The position numbers and the translations under genes were made by a program. Positions 1 through 6,760 of a stretch of DNA of 17,527 bases are shown here, piece after piece (the first letter of the stretch is position 1; every line of letters begins with the position of its first letter). This DNA comes from CAZQSL01 sp964595945. Its GTDB lineage: Bacteria > UBP15 > UBA6099 > JAJRTR01. Under the pieces are notes generated by a model. The model was given only the letters and a program-made list of their open reading frames with translations, was not told where the DNA came from and made no database searches. The stretch is taken from contig CAZQSL010000074.1 in the NCBI GenBank assembly GCA_964595945.1, positions 1 through 17,527 on the forward strand, given 5' to 3'.

Positions 1-92
1 GGCACGGATTACGCGGATTTTATGGATTGGCGCTGTGAGGCTTTTTTCGTGCCGTTCCGTTCGATCCGTGTTATCCGTGTCTATGCAATTCT
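1..92 (+). repeat. Hairpin repeat unit, copy 1
   Basis: Outer arms are 1-18 and 64-81. An inner stem, GGCGC at 29-33 with GTGCC at 49-53, can form around a T-rich loop. GGCACG at 1-6 could instead pair with CGTGCC at 48-53, so two folds compete. The copy ends with TATGCAATTCT and then runs into the gap. Confidence 0.85.
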
Positions 93-192
93 NNNNNNNN
101 NNNNNNNNNNNNNNNNNNNNNNNNNNNNNNNNNNNNNNNNNNNNNNNNNNNNNNNNNNNNNNNNNNNNNNNNNNNNNNNNNNNNNNNNNNNN
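93..192. other. Assembly gap of 100 Ns
   Basis: Exactly 100 undetermined bases lie inside the repeat array. This round size is typical of a placeholder for a scaffold join, so the real distance and the number of missing repeat units are unknown. The sequence resumes with a (CTTTCT)4 tract. Confidence 0.95.
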
Positions 193-216
193 CTTTCTCT
201 TTCTCTTTCTCTTTCT
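193..216. repeat. (CTTTCT)4 hexanucleotide tract
   Basis: Four perfect copies of CTTTCT follow the gap and lead directly into repeat copy 2. This is a pure pyrimidine tract on the plus strand. The tract may be longer, since its left end is the gap. Confidence 0.9.
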
Positions 217-306
217 GGCACGGATTACGCGGATTTTATGGATTGGCGCTTGAGGCTTTTTCGTGCCGTCCCGTCCGATCCGTGTTATCCGTGTCTATGC
301 AATTCT
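217..306 (+). repeat. Hairpin repeat unit, copy 2
   Basis: Nearly identical to copy 1. It has one base missing in the GCGCTGTGAGG region (now GCGCTTGAGG), a run of one fewer T, and two T-to-C changes in GCCGTCCCGTCCG, all outside the outer stem. It ends with the same TATGCAATTCT. Confidence 0.85.
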
Positions 307-330
307 CTTTCTCTTTCTCTTTCTCTTTCT
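307..330. repeat. (CTTTCT)4 hexanucleotide tract
   Basis: Exactly four perfect copies of CTTTCT separate repeat copies 2 and 3. With the preceding AATTCT the tract reads as a near-fifth copy. Confidence 0.95.
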
Positions 331-410
331 GGCACGGATTACGCGGATTTTATGGATTGGCACTGTGAGGCTTTTTCGTGCCGTTCCGTTCGATCTGTGT
401 TATCCGTGTC
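331..410 (+). repeat. Hairpin repeat unit, copy 3 (3'-truncated)
   Basis: Matches copies 1 and 2 until GTGTC at 406-410 and then diverges, without the TATGCAATTCT tail. It carries G-to-A in the inner stem (GGCAC instead of GGCGC) and C-to-T in the right outer arm (ATCTGTG). Both changes keep pairing in a plus-strand RNA. Confidence 0.85.
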
Positions 411-435
411 GAATGTATTGTCTTTGTATTCGTTG

Positions 436-2409
436 TTAGAAACTCATTTCCATGCCAGTACGTAGCGTGCGCTGTTTGTAGTCGTAGACGGGGTTGATTT
501 CATCGCGGTAAGTTGTGGTGTCGTAGGAGAGGGTGGCAGAGTATTTTTCGTCGAAGACATATTTGAGAGTATTTTTGAGGCGGTCTTCCTGATTGTCGAT
601 GTCTGTGCCGGTGTTGCGTACGATTTCGTAGCGTGAGGCGGCGAAGAATTTGAATGGGATGATGTTCCAGTTGAGTCCGAAGTTGTAGTTGCGGTTGCGC
701 GACTTGCGCGGAGTGCCCGAAGAGAGGATGTCGGAATCGGAGTCGGAGTAGGATGACGAAAAAGACAGGATGTCCTTGTAGGCGGTGGATAGTCCGAGGT
801 TGAGGACTTCTGTTTCGGTATCGGTGTAAGCGGCCGAGGAGTAAAGGATCGAGTAGTTGATGGTCTGCCATCCGGCGGAGATGCGGGTTTCGGCCATGAC
901 GCCGTATGATGGGAGGAGGATGACGGCGTTGACGCCTGTGGTGTCGGAGTCGGTGTCCGAGAGTACGCCGCCGCTTGTGAGGTAGCTTTTTCGGACGGAA
1001 AGTGTTTGCAGGATGCCGGAACTGATGGCGATAAATGCGGTGGAGCGTTCGGTGGAAAGTGCCTGCGCAGAGGTTGTTTCGTCGGTGTCATAGCTTTCGT
1101 ATTCGCCGCCGGCGTTGAAGATGCTGATGCGTTTTGTGTCGAGTTTGATCTTAAATCCTTCGCGGTTGCTTTTCAGGTATTTTGAGCCGCCTTCGGAGAC
1201 GGGAAGGTAGTTGGCGCCGATGTTGTATGCTTCGCCCGAAACGGTGTATCGGGTGGCGTTGCCCTGAAAGGTGAATCTCGAAGCGAAGTCGCCCGTGCGG
1301 CTGCCGTCGCGCGGGTTGCGTGATGCGTGGGCTTCTTCGAGTGAAAATTTCCAGTTTTTGTCGAGTGAAAAGGTGTGCATGATGGCTGTGATGGAATTGG
1401 TTTCTGGTGCGGCAGTGCCATTTGTGAGGTAAGAGTCGTCTTTGTCGGAGTCGCGTGACTGGACGAATGTGGCTGCTGTGGTGTTATTCTGGTTCCAGTT
1501 GAAAGCGGCTTTGGTGCCGAGTGCGTTTTGTCTGGTGGCAGAGCCGGACGAGGGGTCCTGGGTGCGGCCCGCGAAGAATGTGTAGTCCCATCGTCCGTAG
1601 GTTTTGTCGACAGAAAGGCCGGCAAGCTCCGTGCCGGTGATCGTGAGGTCGGAGAGTGAGAACCAGAAGTAACCGAGGGCTGCCGAGTAGTTGGTGCCGT
1701 AGTAGTTGAGGCGGCCGCGATCCTGTTCGACGTCGGTGTAGTCCTGCGTTTCGCGGTGAAATGTGCCGGTGATGGTACGGCTGTCCGAGGAGTTGGTGAA
1801 GGTCAGGTCGGTGTTGAATTTTGCGCCTTCCTTTTCTCTGAAGAGCTGTGTGGTGTCGACGGCGTTGTTGGGGGTGAAGAATGCGGAGACCGAGTCGACG
1901 CTGAACGATAACCGCCCGGTGGTGTTGTCGGTGGGTTCGGAGATTTCTGCCGGCTGGTCGGGAGTCTGCTGTCTGGGAGTGCCGGTGCCGATGGTAAATG
2001 TCCATGTGAGGGGTTCGATAGTGTTACCGGCGATGTTGCTGGCGCTGATACGGACTTCATAAATACCGTCAGTCAGGGGCGTTGGCGGCTGGTAGACGAT
2101 GTATGTGGGAGCGATTTCGCTGTCGCTGGTGACATCGGCGCCGTTGAGGAACACTTTGACGGAATTTGTGTCGACGTGGGACTCAAGGGAGGACGCGTCA
2201 GCGGTGATCATGGGGAGCTTGTCGGAAATGATGCTGCCGGGTTCGGGATAGACTGCGACGAGCTTGAGCAGGCCGAGTTCCTCCTTGTTGATCGCGTCGG
2301 TGTCGCGTGCGACAGCCGGAGCGGAAAAGAGTGCCAGCGCCATGAGCATGATGGTAGTGGCAATAGCCAGATTGCGGGCGGTGATGTGTGTTTTTTTTCG
2401 AGAGATCAT
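436..2409 (-). CDS. Outer-membrane beta-barrel protein with N-terminal Ig-like domain
   Basis: A 657-aa exported protein. Residues 1-34 form a signal peptide: basic N-terminus, hydrophobic core, and a likely cleavage after APAVA. Residues about 50-141 look like a bacterial Ig-like domain (FLNGADVT, PLTDGIYEVRISASNIAGNT). A Pro/Thr-rich linker follows (about 142-165). The remaining ~490 residues alternate polar and aromatic/hydrophobic residues in short strands with Asp/Ser/Thr-rich turns, and the chain ends in a terminal Phe (GMEMSF). Both are typical of a transmembrane barrel inserted by the BAM machinery. GGAG lies 7 nt before the ATG. It is the second gene of an operon, 62 bp after the FecR-Ig gene. 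No named family is recognised and the cargo or partner is unknown. A surface anchor or channel working with the FecR-Ig protein is an inference. Confidence 0.8.
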   Translation of the reverse strand: MISRKKTHITARNLAIATTIMLMALALFSAPAVARDTDAINKEELGLLKLVAVYPEPGSIISDKLPMITADASSLESHVDTNSVKVFLNGADVTSDSEIAPTYIVYQPPTPLTDGIYEVRISASNIAGNTIEPLTWTFTIGTGTPRQQTPDQPAEISEPTDNTTGRLSFSVDSVSAFFTPNNAVDTTQLFREKEGAKFNTDLTFTNSSDSRTITGTFHRETQDYTDVEQDRGRLNYYGTNYSAALGYFWFSLSDLTITGTELAGLSVDKTYGRWDYTFFAGRTQDPSSGSATRQNALGTKAAFNWNQNNTTAATFVQSRDSDKDDSYLTNGTAAPETNSITAIMHTFSLDKNWKFSLEEAHASRNPRDGSRTGDFASRFTFQGNATRYTVSGEAYNIGANYLPVSEGGSKYLKSNREGFKIKLDTKRISIFNAGGEYESYDTDETTSAQALSTERSTAFIAISSGILQTLSVRKSYLTSGGVLSDTDSDTTGVNAVILLPSYGVMAETRISAGWQTINYSILYSSAAYTDTETEVLNLGLSTAYKDILSFSSSYSDSDSDILSSGTPRKSRNRNYNFGLNWNIIPFKFFAASRYEIVRNTGTDIDNQEDRLKNTLKYVFDEKYSATLSYDTTTYRDEINPVYDYKQRTLRTGMEMSF

Positions 2410-2471
2410 TCAAGTGCTCCATACGGGATTTGGTATCGTCGTGCAGACGGGTGAGTGCGGAAGTATGGCGT

Positions 2472-4304
2472 TCAGTTGCCGTTGTCCGGCGGGAGGTCGG
2501 GCATGAGCAGGATGGTTGTGGGGAAAAAGATTTTGCCGCTGCGCGCGATGATGGTGACATGGACGGGCTGCTGGCCGGTCACGCCTGCCATGTAGGTGAC
2601 CTGAGCCATGCCGCCGGAGGTCGTTACGCTCTGTGACGACAGTGAGCCGATGGAGGGGGTGTCGAATGTGACGATGCCGTCCACGGGTTCGTTGTAGAGA
2701 TTGAATGTGCTGATCGAGATGATGGAAGAGTCAGTCTGGTTGCCGGTGATGGTTGCCGGTGATGCGGTCATGGAAATGATACTGATGGCCGAACGGTCAA
2801 TGACGATAGCCGGATCGAATGAGCGCTGGATGACGACATTGGAAGTGTTGCCAGCCTGATCGGTAGCCTTGATGGTTATGTTCTGGACTTCGAGCGGGAG
2901 ATCGATGGTGTGAGAAAATGAGCCGTCCGGTTGCACGTTGAAGGTTTTTCCATTGATCGTGAGACTGACGCCGGGTTCGCTCTGGCCGGTAAGTTCGCAT
3001 GAAATGAAGCCGGAGGAGATGGAGCATGCGCCGGTGCCGGCCTTGAAGGTAGAGCCTGGCTGGGCGATGAATACGTTGGGCGGGATCGAATCTTTTTTAA
3101 GCGTGCGGGTCAGGGTGCGCGATGTTCCGTTGGCTGATGCAGTGATCGTGATTGAGTTGTCGCCTTCGACGAGCATTACGTTTGCGGAAAAAGCGCCGGT
3201 GGATGAAACGGAGGCAGGCGAGCCGTTGACGAATACCTCGGCGCCTGGCGATGCCATACCGTTTATCGTGATTGACGAGTCTCTGAGTATGAGGCCGTCA
3301 CGATGCGAATTGATCGTGAGCGTCAGCGATCCGGCTGCTGGAGGCGTCTGTGTGTTGGCGGATGGTGTATACGCCGTAGGTTTCGTGGCGCTGGCAGTGG
3401 TTGTCCCGGAGTTTGCCCGGTCGAATTTCACTGTCCTTGCCTGGGAGATCGTGTTGCCGGCAGGAGATGTAGCTTCGAATTTTATGATGTTGTCACCGTC
3501 CGCAAGATCGATCGTGGCGGAAAACATGCCCTTGTCGTCGACCGTGGCGGCAATGCCGTTGATCGCAGCAGTGTTGCCGGGTTCGGTCTTTGCGGTGGCA
3601 GTGATGGACTTGTCTCTGGCTGCAAGGTTGCCCTGAGGTGAGATGACCTGTAGTGTTAGAGCAATCTCGGCGCCTTCCTGTTTGAATTCTTCCCTGATGT
3701 CCTGGGGGATTTCCCGCGGGGGCTCCGGCACCGAATCTTTTTTGATTACAGTGGAATACCCGGGCTGAAGCATGACCGGCATGCCGCCCGTGAGAGACTT
3801 GACCTCCACCGCTCCGTCGAAGCATCCGACATCGGTCGTGCCGTCGGCATCTATGCCCACAGAGAGGGATGTGCCGCGCACGCCTGCGATTGCTGTCGGG
3901 GTGCGGACTTCAAATGAGGAATTTGACCCGCTCATCTTGTTGACCTTGGCGTACACCTTGCCTGCCCACATGTCGACGCTTGCATTTTCAGCACCGAGGG
4001 CGGGGTTTTTATCCATCCTGTCGATCTTCATGGCTGCGTATGCGGTCATCTTGAGCATATTGCCGGTGCTCCACTTGATGACGCATGACGAAGCCGAGCC
4101 AGTCTTCACGCGGTCGCCCGCCTTGAGCAGATCGCCGTCTTTTGCCGCGCTCCACTCGCCTGCTCCCTGTTTCTGGACGAGTACCTCGCCCTTTATTGCG
4201 GAAATTGACGCTACGGCATTGATCTTTGCCGCCGCAGCCGCATTCGCCGCTGACATTAGTACGATTAGCATGATGGCCGTGAATACCCGTGTTGCTTTTT
4301 GCAT
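2472..4304 (-). CDS. Secreted FecR-domain protein with Ig-like repeats
   Basis: A 610-aa protein if started at the ATG at 4304, which has AGGGGG 5 nt upstream and opens directly on a signal peptide (hydrophobic core, then AANAAAAA). The frame is open further upstream, but that extension lacks support. Residues about 30-190 are a FecR domain (GEVLVQKQGAGEW, then AIAGVRGTSLSV, the family's hallmark). Three Ig-like repeats follow (about 217-295, 326-403, 409-496), of the glucodextranase-B type, with repeated GDN-I-I and AGNT words. A last domain (about 508-600) resembles the invasin-type Big_1 fold. Cys427 and Cys436 could form a disulfide. FecR is best known from anti-sigma regulators, but here the domain lies after a signal peptide, so it is probably periplasmic or surface exposed and structural rather than regulatory. 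The downstream barrel gene is its likely partner. Confidence 0.82.
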   Translation of the reverse strand: MQKATRVFTAIMLIVLMSAANAAAAAKINAVASISAIKGEVLVQKQGAGEWSAAKDGDLLKAGDRVKTGSASSCVIKWSTGNMLKMTAYAAMKIDRMDKNPALGAENASVDMWAGKVYAKVNKMSGSNSSFEVRTPTAIAGVRGTSLSVGIDADGTTDVGCFDGAVEVKSLTGGMPVMLQPGYSTVIKKDSVPEPPREIPQDIREEFKQEGAEIALTLQVISPQGNLAARDKSITATAKTEPGNTAAINGIAATVDDKGMFSATIDLADGDNIIKFEATSPAGNTISQARTVKFDRANSGTTTASATKPTAYTPSANTQTPPAAGSLTLTINSHRDGLILRDSSITINGMASPGAEVFVNGSPASVSSTGAFSANVMLVEGDNSITITASANGTSRTLTRTLKKDSIPPNVFIAQPGSTFKAGTGACSISSGFISCELTGQSEPGVSLTINGKTFNVQPDGSFSHTIDLPLEVQNITIKATDQAGNTSNVVIQRSFDPAIVIDRSAISIISMTASPATITGNQTDSSIISISTFNLYNEPVDGIVTFDTPSIGSLSSQSVTTSGGMAQVTYMAGVTGQQPVHVTIIARSGKIFFPTTILLMPDLPPDNGN

Positions 4305-4309
4305 GAGAA

Positions 4310-4315
4310 CCCCCT
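4310..4315 (-). promoter_or_regulatory. Ribosome binding site fixing the FecR-Ig start
   Basis: Minus-strand AGGGGG, 5 nt before the ATG at 4304. It decides for a start 60 codons inside the longest open frame and places the signal peptide at the very N-terminus. Confidence 0.7.
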
Positions 4316-4401
4316 GTTGACTGTTGCTACCGAACTTCTTGATGTTTGTCCATGATCCCTTGTGACAAATTTTCGTCATGGCGAGACAGTTGGTTAGTAA
4401 T

Positions 4402-4431
4402 AATATATATGGTAACACAACATGATGTGTA
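4402..4431 (-). promoter_or_regulatory. Possible promoter of the FecR-Ig/barrel operon
   Basis: On the minus strand TACACA (4431-4426, 4 of 6 to TTGACA) is followed after 18 bp by TATATT (4407-4402, 5 of 6 to TATAAT) in an AT-rich stretch. This would give a leader of about 90 nt. It is only a consensus match. Confidence 0.35.
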
Positions 4432-4469
4432 ATTGGAGTTTTCAGTGCCAAAATGTAGCAGTTTCGCAC

Positions 4470-4485
4470 AGTGATTCTTATCACA
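4470..4485. promoter_or_regulatory. Crp/Fnr-type operator candidate
   Basis: The sequence AGTGA-N6-TCACA matches 9 of the 10 conserved bases of the E. coli CRP half-sites TGTGA-N6-TCACA. Its core GTGAT/ATCAC is a perfect dyad around TCTT. It lies about 80 bp upstream of the guessed start of the FecR-Ig transcript, a usual activator distance, and about 200 bp upstream of the aconitase promoter. The cognate regulator is not in the window. Confidence 0.45.
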
Positions 4486-4510
4486 CAAATGACGGGAAGG
4501 CATCGAATAC

Positions 4511-4546
4511 AGCGATATTTCGGGGTCGATGAGGAATGGTATCGCT
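4511..4546. repeat. Inverted repeat AGCGATA...TATCGCT
   Basis: Perfect 7-bp arms at 4511-4517 and 4540-4546 with a 22-bp spacer. It is non-coding and lies between the Crp/Fnr-like site and the aconitase promoter. The function is unknown; it may be an operator or chance. Confidence 0.4.
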
Positions 4547-4558
4547 ATACTGACGGGG

Positions 4559-4574
4559 CGGCAATGTATTGCCG
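4559..4574. repeat. 16-bp dyad CGGCAAT-GT-ATTGCCG
   Basis: Perfect 7-bp arms around a 2-bp centre, the tightest palindrome in this region. Such a short-spaced dyad suits a dimeric repressor better than an RNA hairpin. It lies about 70 bp upstream of the aconitase -35 box. Confidence 0.45.
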
Positions 4575-4598
4575 TATCCTTTCGGGCAGAAATGTGAG

Positions 4599-4636
4599 GT
4601 TTTGTGGAAATAAACCCGATTGTGAAAACACAAAAC
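4599..4636. repeat. Inverted repeat GTTTTGTG...CACAAAAC
   Basis: Perfect 8-bp arms at 4599-4606 and 4629-4636 with a 22-bp spacer. The right arm ends 6 bp before the aconitase -35 box, a position suited to an activator or repressor. Confidence 0.4.
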
Positions 4637-4642
4637 TCCACC

Positions 4643-4671
4643 TTGTTATTTATAACATGTCCGGCTATAAT
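4643..4671 (+). promoter_or_regulatory. Predicted sigma70-type promoter of the aconitase gene
   Basis: TTGTTA (4643-4648, 4 of 6) is followed after 17 bp by a perfect TATAAT (4666-4671). Transcription would begin near 4678, giving a leader of about 69 nt. The box layout supports a translation start at 4747 rather than further upstream. Confidence 0.65.
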
Positions 4672-4734
4672 CCTTTTTTCGTTAATTCAGCCACCGGCGG
4701 CACATCCGGAAACCGGACAGCCGGGCGGCTTTGC

Positions 4735-4740
4735 AGGAAG
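4735..4740 (+). promoter_or_regulatory. Ribosome binding site fixing the aconitase start
   Basis: AGGAAG lies 6 nt before the ATG at 4747. A second in-frame ATG at 4756 is 15 nt away and less well placed. The upstream open frame to 4471 would include the promoter and is discarded. Confidence 0.65.
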
Positions 4741-4746
4741 TGGAAA

Positions 4747-6681
4747 ATGAAAAATATGACCATCACCGAAAAGATCATCACTGCCCATCTTATCGAAGGA
4801 AAGTACGAACCGGGCAGGGAAATCGGTATCAGGATCGACCACACACTCACACAGGACGCTACAGGTACCCTCGTATATCTGCAATTCGAAAAACTCGGAC
4901 TCAACCGGGTCAAAACCGAAGTTTCGGTCAGTTACGTCGATCACAACCTGTTGCAGACCGATTTCAAAAACGCCGACGACCATCTGTTCCTGCAGAGTGC
5001 CGCACAGCGCTACGGGCTATATTTTTCCAGGCCCGGCAACGGCATTTCGCATCAGGTGCACCTCGAAAGTTTCGGCGTGCCCGGCAAGACGCTCCTCGGC
5101 TCCGACAGCCACACTCCGACCGGCGGCGGGCTCGGCATGCTCGCGATAGGCGCGGGCGGACTCGATGTTGCGCTCGCAATGGCTGGCATGCCGTTCTATC
5201 TCTCATCACCGAAAGTGCTCGGAGTCAAACTCACAGGCAGTCTCCAACCGTGGGTTTCCGGCAAGGACATCATCCTCGAAATGCTCCGCCGCCTTACCGT
5301 CAAGGGTGGAGTCGGCAAGGTGATCGAATATTACGGCCCCGGCGTCTCCACCCTGTCCGTAACCGATCGCGCGGCCATCGCCAATATGGGAGCGGAACTC
5401 GGCGCCACCTCCACCGTGTTTCCCTCGGACGGGCGCACACGCGAATTTCTCGCCTCCATGGGGCGCGAATCCCAATGGGCGCCCCTCGCAGCCGATGACG
5501 GCGCAGTCTATGATGATAATATCGAAATCGACCTCTCCACGCTCGAACCCCTCATCGCGCAGCCAGGTTCGCCAGATGCTGTCGTGCCAGTCCGCGAAAT
5601 CGAAGGGATGCGCGTCCATCAGGTGCTGATCGGCTCATGCGCCAATTCCTCATACCGTGACCTCATGGCAGTAGCCAGCATAATGAACGGGCGGCGGGCG
5701 CATGACAATGTCGCGTTCGAAGTCAACCCTGGCAGCAGGATCATGATGCAGAACCTCGTCGAATCGGGTGGGGCTGCCATGCTCTACAAATCCGGCGCGC
5801 GCGTACATCAGTCCGGCTGCATGGGCTGCATCGGCATGGGCCAGGCACCGGCTACCGATGCTGTATCTCTGAGGACATTTCCCCGAAACTTCCCGGGACG
5901 CAGTGGCACAAAAGGCGACAAGGTGTTCCTCTGCAGCCCCGAAACAGCCGCCGCCGCCGCTGCCTTCGGCGTCATTACCGACCCGCGCAAACTCGGCAAA
6001 TATCCATCATACGAAATCCCGGCAGTCTTCTCCATCGACAAGTCCGGCATCATCGAACCTCTCCCCATCGAACAGGCTCGCGAAATCCAGCTCTGCAAAG
6101 GTCCCAACATCGTTACCCTTCCGGACATCGAGCCCATGCCGGAAACGATCCGCGGACGAGTCCTCATCAAGACCGGCGACAATGTCACCACCGATGACAT
6201 CATGCCAGCCGGCGCATCGATCCTGCCCCTTCGCAGCAACATCCCGGCGATCAGCCGTCACGTATTCGAACGGCTCGACGAAGATTTTTACGCCGCCGCC
6301 ATCGCCGAACCCGATGGCGGCATAGTCATCGGCGGTCTCAACTACGGTCAGGGCTCATCGCGCGAACACGCCGCGCTCGCCCCGAGATTTCTCAACATCC
6401 GGGCAAAATTCGCCAGGAGCTTCGCGCGTATCCATCGCTCCAACCTCATAAATTTCGGCATACTTCCGCTCACGTTCGCCGATGACTCCGGCTACGATGC
6501 CTTCGCGAAGGGCGACCGCGTAGTGATCGAAGGCGTGCGCGAAGCAGTAGCAGCGGGCAACGAAACCATCGAAGCCAGCATCGGCGGCAGGAGCGTAACA
6601 CTCAGGATGACCCTGTCAGACGAAGAGCGCAAGGTACTGCTCGCGGGCGGCCGGCTCAACTATGTGAAGTCTCTCTCTTAG
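4747..6681 (+). CDS. acn: Aconitate hydratase (single-chain, ~640-aa type)
   Basis: A 644-aa enzyme that interconverts citrate and isocitrate via cis-aconitate in the cytoplasm with a [4Fe-4S] cluster. Visible aconitase-superfamily motifs are DHN (65-67), SRPGNGISHQVH (94-105), GSDSHTPTGGGLG (118-130), IGSCANSSYRDL (295-306) and SGCMGCIGMG (356-365). Cys298, Cys358 and Cys361 are the expected cluster ligands. The swivel domain carries GQGSSREHAALAP (534-546) and RIHRSNLINFGILPL (561-575). The length fits the shorter single-chain group that includes mitochondrial-like and Aquifex-type enzymes, not the ~890-aa AcnA/AcnB forms. A two-subunit isopropylmalate or homoaconitate dehydratase is unlikely, because both domains are in one chain. 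It has its own promoter and is convergent with the oxidoreductase operon. No citrate synthase or isocitrate dehydrogenase gene is nearby. Confidence 0.92.
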   Translation: MKNMTITEKIITAHLIEGKYEPGREIGIRIDHTLTQDATGTLVYLQFEKLGLNRVKTEVSVSYVDHNLLQTDFKNADDHLFLQSAAQRYGLYFSRPGNGISHQVHLESFGVPGKTLLGSDSHTPTGGGLGMLAIGAGGLDVALAMAGMPFYLSSPKVLGVKLTGSLQPWVSGKDIILEMLRRLTVKGGVGKVIEYYGPGVSTLSVTDRAAIANMGAELGATSTVFPSDGRTREFLASMGRESQWAPLAADDGAVYDDNIEIDLSTLEPLIAQPGSPDAVVPVREIEGMRVHQVLIGSCANSSYRDLMAVASIMNGRRAHDNVAFEVNPGSRIMMQNLVESGGAAMLYKSGARVHQSGCMGCIGMGQAPATDAVSLRTFPRNFPGRSGTKGDKVFLCSPETAAAAAAFGVITDPRKLGKYPSYEIPAVFSIDKSGIIEPLPIEQAREIQLCKGPNIVTLPDIEPMPETIRGRVLIKTGDNVTTDDIMPAGASILPLRSNIPAISRHVFERLDEDFYAAAIAEPDGGIVIGGLNYGQGSSREHAALAPRFLNIRAKFARSFARIHRSNLINFGILPLTFADDSGYDAFAKGDRVVIEGVREAVAAGNETIEASIGGRSVTLRMTLSDEERKVLLAGGRLNYVKSLS

Positions 6682-6705
6682 GGCTTGGGGGAATGCGTAC
6701 AATAC

Positions 6706-6730
6706 CCCGAATTCTATTGCAGAATTCGGG
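6706..6730. repeat. Hairpin CCCGAATTCT-n5-AGAATTCGGG
   Basis: A perfect 10-bp stem with loop ATTGC, 24 bp after the aconitase stop codon. There is no following T-run, so it is not a typical intrinsic terminator, though it could protect the mRNA 3' end. Confidence 0.85.
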
Positions 6731-6760
6731 ATATACGTATAATCATTTTAATTTACCTGC

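Larger units (their letters stand above)
1..410. repeat. Tandem array of ~114-bp hairpin repeat units with CTTTCT spacers
   Basis: Three copies of one ~80-92 bp unit are visible (1-92, 217-306, 331-410), all in the same direction. The last two are exactly 114 bp apart. Each begins with GGCACGGATTACGCGGAT and ends near ATCCGTGTTATCCGTGTC; these ends are imperfect inverted repeats that can form a stem of 17 pairs out of 18 if G-U pairs are allowed. Copies are separated by (CTTTCT)4. An assembly gap interrupts the array, so true copy number is unknown, and the array may continue left of the window. It lies just past the stop codon of the barrel-protein gene. It encodes no credible protein. The ATCCGTGT-type words resemble intergenic repeats I recall from several bacterial phyla, but I cannot verify a family. 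Confidence 0.9.
4305..4746. other. Divergent intergenic region between FecR-Ig and aconitase genes
   Basis: This 442-bp stretch holds no credible gene. It separates divergent transcription units and contains a likely promoter for each side, a Crp/Fnr-like palindrome at 4470-4485, and three more dyads at 4511-4546, 4559-4574 and 4599-4636. A small hairpin (TCCGG-AAA-CCGGA, 4705-4717) sits in the predicted aconitase leader. The aconitase frame is open back to 4471, but the extra residues look non-coding. Confidence 0.75.

Noticed and set aside
1..410. CRISPR array
   Set aside because: The unit is ~114 bp and the separators are identical simple repeats, not unique spacers; there are no cas genes.
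22..465. Open frame of 147 codons across the repeat array
   Set aside because: It is translated repeat and gap sequence, runs through undetermined bases, and ends antisense to the barrel gene.
444..1091. Overlapping minus-strand frame of 215 codons (and others at 1173-1625, 1484-2005)
   Set aside because: These are low-complexity Pro/Ser/Thr- or Arg/His-rich shadows of the barrel-protein gene in other frames.
2938..3636. Antisense frame of 232 codons, and a second at 3772-4320
   Set aside because: Both are mirror frames of the FecR-Ig gene, with no ribosome binding site and no recognisable domain.
4305..4484. N-terminal extension of the FecR-Ig frame by 60 codons
   Set aside because: It would bury the signal peptide and cover the likely promoter; the start at 4304 has a good ribosome binding site.
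4471..4746. N-terminal extension of the aconitase frame by 92 codons
   Set aside because: It overlaps the promoter and dyads, is not aconitase-like, and the family starts near residue 1 of the 4747 model.
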